8,614 bases of DNA from Nitrospinota bacterium (GTDB lineage Bacteria; JAUXIQ01), in NCBI GenBank assembly GCA_030620925.1, contig JAUXIQ010000063.1, positions 1 through 8,614 on the forward strand, given 5' to 3'. A program made the translations under genes and the position numbers. The notes under the pieces are model-generated. The model made no database searches, was not told the origin of the DNA, and saw only the letters and a program-made list of their open reading frames with translations. How positions within the stretch are numbered: the first letter of the stretch is position 1; each line of letters opens with the position of its first letter. Below, piece after piece: positions 6,779-8,614 of the stretch.

Positions 6779-6870
6779 AAAAAAAAGCCCACTACTTAAA
6801 TTTTTTTTCAATTCATCCACTTTTTTGATGCACAATCATCCCTTTTTATGTATACTTCAATTTCCATTTT
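6779..6870. other. Roughly phased A/T tracts in the divergent intergenic region
   Basis: Homopolymer tracts occur at 6779-6786 (A8), 6801-6808 (T8), 6821-6826 (T6), 6843-6847 (T5) and 6867-6870 (T4). Their centres are about 22, 19, 21.5 and 23.5 bp apart, near two helical turns, which would favour intrinsic curvature or UP-element-like activity. The tracts are seen directly; curvature is inferred. Confidence 0.4.
6825..6852 (+). promoter_or_regulatory. Weak candidate promoter of the acyltransferase-epimerase pair
   Basis: TTGATG (6825-6830) and TATGTA (6847-6852) are 16 bp apart. TATACT (6851-6856) is a better -10 but is 20 bp from that -35. T-rich tracts upstream could act as an UP element. 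Several other AT-rich hexamers occur up to 6890, so the assignment is tentative. Confidence 0.25.
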
Positions 6871-6888
6871 CTATAGATTATTAACTAT

Positions 6889-6904
6889 ACGTTATCCATA
6901 ACGT
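6889..6904. promoter_or_regulatory. 16-bp perfect palindrome, candidate operator before the acyltransferase gene
   Basis: ACGTTAT-CC-ATAACGT has 7-base arms and a 2-base centre, too tight for a stable RNA hairpin but typical of a dimeric repressor site. It lies 26 bp upstream of the preferred start at 6931 and downstream of the candidate promoter, where a bound repressor would block transcription. No regulator gene is visible in the window. Confidence 0.45.
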
Positions 6905-6917
6905 TCAATAATATGGT

Positions 6918-6923
6918 GGGGGA
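6918..6923 (+). promoter_or_regulatory. Shine-Dalgarno GGGGGA selecting the ATG at 6931
   Basis: GGGGGA within GGTGGGGGA lies 7 nt before ATG 6931. The upstream in-frame ATG at 6913 has only AT-rich sequence before it, so it has no ribosome site and would itself overlap this purine run. This decides the start six codons downstream. Confidence 0.65.
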
Positions 6924-6930
6924 TTTGGAT

Positions 6931-7896
6931 ATGTTAAAAGTCAGGCTCAGCCAATTCCTCCAGATAAGAGTTAACTTCCTCATTTTCTCCATCCTGCCTT
7001 TGAGATTATCGCTCCTCTATTTGAAGACCTTAGGCTGGTTATACTACGGCCTCTTGAACAGAAAAGAGCGAAAGAAAATCGAGCGAAATATAAGTATGGT
7101 TTTTCAAAAGATGCTTACTTCCCGGCAGATTAAATCGCTGACCAGAAAAACCATCTCTAACACCTTCCGCCATTATGCCGAAAAGCTGTTTCAGACCTGC
7201 CGCTTTTACCGCAACTGGGTAAAATATATCCAGGCCGATGTGGAATTTAAGGGCCTGGAAGCACTGGATAGAGCGGTGGAGGAGGGGAAAGGAGTTCTCC
7301 TGGTAACGGGGCACTTTGGAGCTTTGGAGTTTCTCCCCACTTCTCTGAACTTTAAAGGCTACAACCTGGTCGTTATGGCAAAATTCAAGACCGAAAAACT
7401 GAAGCTGCTTTCCCGAAAAAGGGCGGATAGGATCGGCCTGTCCATAATAGACTGTCAAAACCACCCGGCCCCTATCATGGCATCCATCGAATGCCTGAAA
7501 AATGGAAAGATACTGATAGCCGAATGCGATGAAATAGACAGTTGGCGTCCATTCCCAGACAGACGAACTACGACATTTTTAGGCCATTCGGTGGTCGTGG
7601 ACAAGACCATCGATCTGGTGGTGAAAAAATCGGGTTGCGCGGTGATTACGGCATACGTGCGCCGCGACGAAAAAGACCGTTACTCTTTGATTCTCAAAGA
7701 AATGGCACATCCGGTTAACGGCGAAAGCATAGGGGAGGTGCTGCTGAAATCGCTCGAAGAATATGTATATACTTACCCCGAACAATGGTACCACTGGGTG
7801 AAGTTCGACGCCATGTTAGAAGACAAGGGAGCACCTCCATGCGAATCGCCGACGCAACCATCTATTGCATTAGAATCCCTCTACGTCTACAAGTAA
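6931..7896 (+). CDS. LpxL/HtrB-family lysophospholipid or lipid acyltransferase
   Basis: A 321-residue membrane-associated acyltransferase of the lipid A lauroyl/PatA-like (Lip_A_acyltrans) family, which moves a fatty acyl chain from acyl-ACP or acyl-CoA onto a glycolipid or phospholipid at the inner membrane. With the 6931 start, a hydrophobic N-terminal segment (about 8-42) precedes the basic KERKKIERNI. The catalytic HX4E motif is GHFGALE (127-133, His128 and Glu133), followed by GYNLVVMAKF (143-152). The C-terminal family signature is YPEQWYHWVKF (282-292). Length is normal for the family (about 290-320). An ATG at 6913 would add six residues but lacks a ribosome site. The last 19 or so codons overlap the epimerase gene in another frame and form a poorly conserved-looking tail (ESPTQPSIALESLYVYK). 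The early part of the gene is visibly richer in A/T than the left-hand genes. Lipid A, phosphatidylinositol mannoside or another acceptor cannot be told apart here. Confidence 0.88.
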   Translation: MLKVRLSQFLQIRVNFLIFSILPLRLSLLYLKTLGWLYYGLLNRKERKKIERNISMVFQKMLTSRQIKSLTRKTISNTFRHYAEKLFQTCRFYRNWVKYIQADVEFKGLEALDRAVEEGKGVLLVTGHFGALEFLPTSLNFKGYNLVVMAKFKTEKLKLLSRKRADRIGLSIIDCQNHPAPIMASIECLKNGKILIAECDEIDSWRPFPDRRTTTFLGHSVVVDKTIDLVVKKSGCAVITAYVRRDEKDRYSLILKEMAHPVNGESIGEVLLKSLEEYVYTYPEQWYHWVKFDAMLEDKGAPPCESPTQPSIALESLYVYK

Positions 7897-8614
7897 TCCA
7901 TAACCTTTCCCAACGCACATCCTCGGAAAGCCTGGTGGTGCGCCTCGTTTGCGAAGAAGGGGTTGAAGGATACGGCGAAGGGGCACCCCGGGATTACGTT
8001 ACCGGCGAAGCCACGGCGAAATCCCTGTCGGCGCTGCAGGAGTTGTGCCGGGAGCATCTCATCGGGAAAGAGCTCGATTCCCCCCCCCAGGCACTGGCCC
8101 TGCTGGAAAGGCTCCGGAAAACAGAAGTCGGAGAAACCCACCCCGCCGCCTTATGCGCCCTTGAAACCGCCCTGCTGGACCTCACGGGTAACAGCTTCGG
8201 CCAATCCATACCCGGGATGCTGGGGCTTGGCCGCGAACGGAACGCCTTTTACAGCGCAGTGATCCCTCTCATGCCCGAAGAGATGACACAGCATTTTCTC
8301 ATGCGCTGTTTTCAATTGGAGATAAAAAGTGTAAAATTAAAAGTCAAGGGCGCTGAGACCGTGCGCAGCGTGGCCCTGGCCAGAGAACTTTTAGGCAGAG
8401 ACGCTGATCTGCGCGTGGACGCCAACGGGGCATGGACCCTCTCAGAGGCGAAAGAGGCCATGAAACTGCTCGCCGACTACGATATAAGCTCCGTGGAACA
8501 ACCTGTACCGAAAAAAGACTTCAGCAGCTTGCAGGAATTAGCCCTGAAGTCTGAAATACCGATCGTGGCGGACGAATCCGTGTGCACCTTGAAAGAGCTG
8601 CGAGAAATGCTGGC
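7839..8614 (+). CDS. Enolase-superfamily protein, dipeptide epimerase / MLE-like, C-terminus beyond window
   Basis: The N-terminal 258 residues of a mandelate racemase/muconate lactonizing enzyme subgroup protein; the frame is open to the edge, and about 100 residues would be missing. The capping domain has SESLVVRLVCEEGVEGYGEGAPRDYVTGE (29-57), with the GEGxPRxYVTGE style of dipeptide epimerase-like members. The barrel shows the catalytic KxK in VKLKVKG (Lys166, Lys168), first metal ligand Asp194 in DANGAW, second Glu220 in EQPV and third Asp245 in ADES. All three metal ligands and the acid/base lysine are present, so the enzyme is probably active. Likely reactions are L-Ala-D/L-Glu or another dipeptide epimerisation; cycloisomerase or o-succinylbenzoate synthase are alternatives. 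The ATG start has AAGGGAG (7825-7831) 7 nt upstream, inside the preceding acyltransferase gene, which it overlaps by 58 bp. Translational coupling is therefore likely. Confidence 0.9.
   Translation, partial: MRIADATIYCIRIPLRLQVIHNLSQRTSSESLVVRLVCEEGVEGYGEGAPRDYVTGEATAKSLSALQELCREHLIGKELDSPPQALALLERLRKTEVGETHPAALCALETALLDLTGNSFGQSIPGMLGLGRERNAFYSAVIPLMPEEMTQHFLMRCFQLEIKSVKLKVKGAETVRSVALARELLGRDADLRVDANGAWTLSEAKEAMKLLADYDISSVEQPVPKKDFSSLQELALKSEIPIVADESVCTLKELREML

Noticed and set aside
6779-6808. A8 and T8 tracts as an intrinsic terminator stem
   Set aside because: An A/T-only stem with no GC base pairs would not terminate, and no upstream gene points into it.
3181-6880. CTATAGAT shared by both divergent intergenic regions (3181-3188 and 6871-6878) as a common operator
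   Set aside because: Only 8 bp match in AT-rich sequence, which may well be chance, and neither copy extends into a convincing shared dyad.
7887-8262. Frames of 70-100 codons on both strands inside the epimerase gene
   Set aside because: They are low-complexity shadows; the enolase frame with KxK, DANGAW, EQPV and ADES is clearly the coding one.

Overview
The window looks bacterial. Shine-Dalgarno sequences stand in front of most genes, there are sigma70-like promoter elements, and it carries an HD-GYP signalling protein and an LpxL/HtrB-type acyltransferase. Base composition is moderately GC-rich in the genes and AT-rich in one intergenic region. Nothing fixes the phylum. The archaeal-type phosphoenolpyruvate carboxylase (PEPC) is uncommon in bacteria and is mostly known from anaerobic or fermentative lineages. 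There is no mobile element, tRNA, rRNA or CRISPR array, and no gene-free stretch longer than 300 bases.

Left block (1-3142, minus strand). Three genes run leftward in close order: a PanE/ApbA-type 2-oxoacid reductase (3142-2228), a class I SAM-dependent methyltransferase with an N-terminal winged-helix-like domain (2163-1120, GTG start), and a 14-TM-type MFS (DHA2) transporter whose C-terminal end lies outside the window (1089-1). Gaps are 64 and 30 bp, so this is probably one operon. Reductase, methyltransferase and exporter together could make and export, or modify, a small carboxylate-containing molecule; that is inference. Two GC-rich hairpins sit between the reductase and the methyltransferase.

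Middle block (3143-6703). The archaeal-type PEPC (3329-4843, plus strand, GTG start) is transcribed away from the reductase. It has its own candidate promoter and would supply oxaloacetate from PEP and bicarbonate. Convergent to it, with only 27 bp between the stops, is a 610-residue signalling protein (6703-4871, minus strand). Its domain order is V4R-like sensor, coiled coil, GAF, HD-GYP, and its catalytic residues look intact for c-di-GMP hydrolysis.

Right block (6704-8614). An AT-rich divergent intergenic region carries an extended -10 box for the HD-GYP gene, roughly helically phased A/T tracts, and a 16-bp palindrome. The palindrome lies just before an LpxL/HtrB-family acyltransferase (best start 6931). 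The acyltransferase overlaps by 58 bp, in another frame, a truncated enolase-superfamily gene of the dipeptide-epimerase/muconate-cycloisomerase type (7839 to the edge). The pair is clearly co-transcribed and may serve the cell envelope, with lipid acylation beside possible murein-peptide metabolism. This is the most interesting gene pairing here, but no clearly new system can be shown from this window alone.
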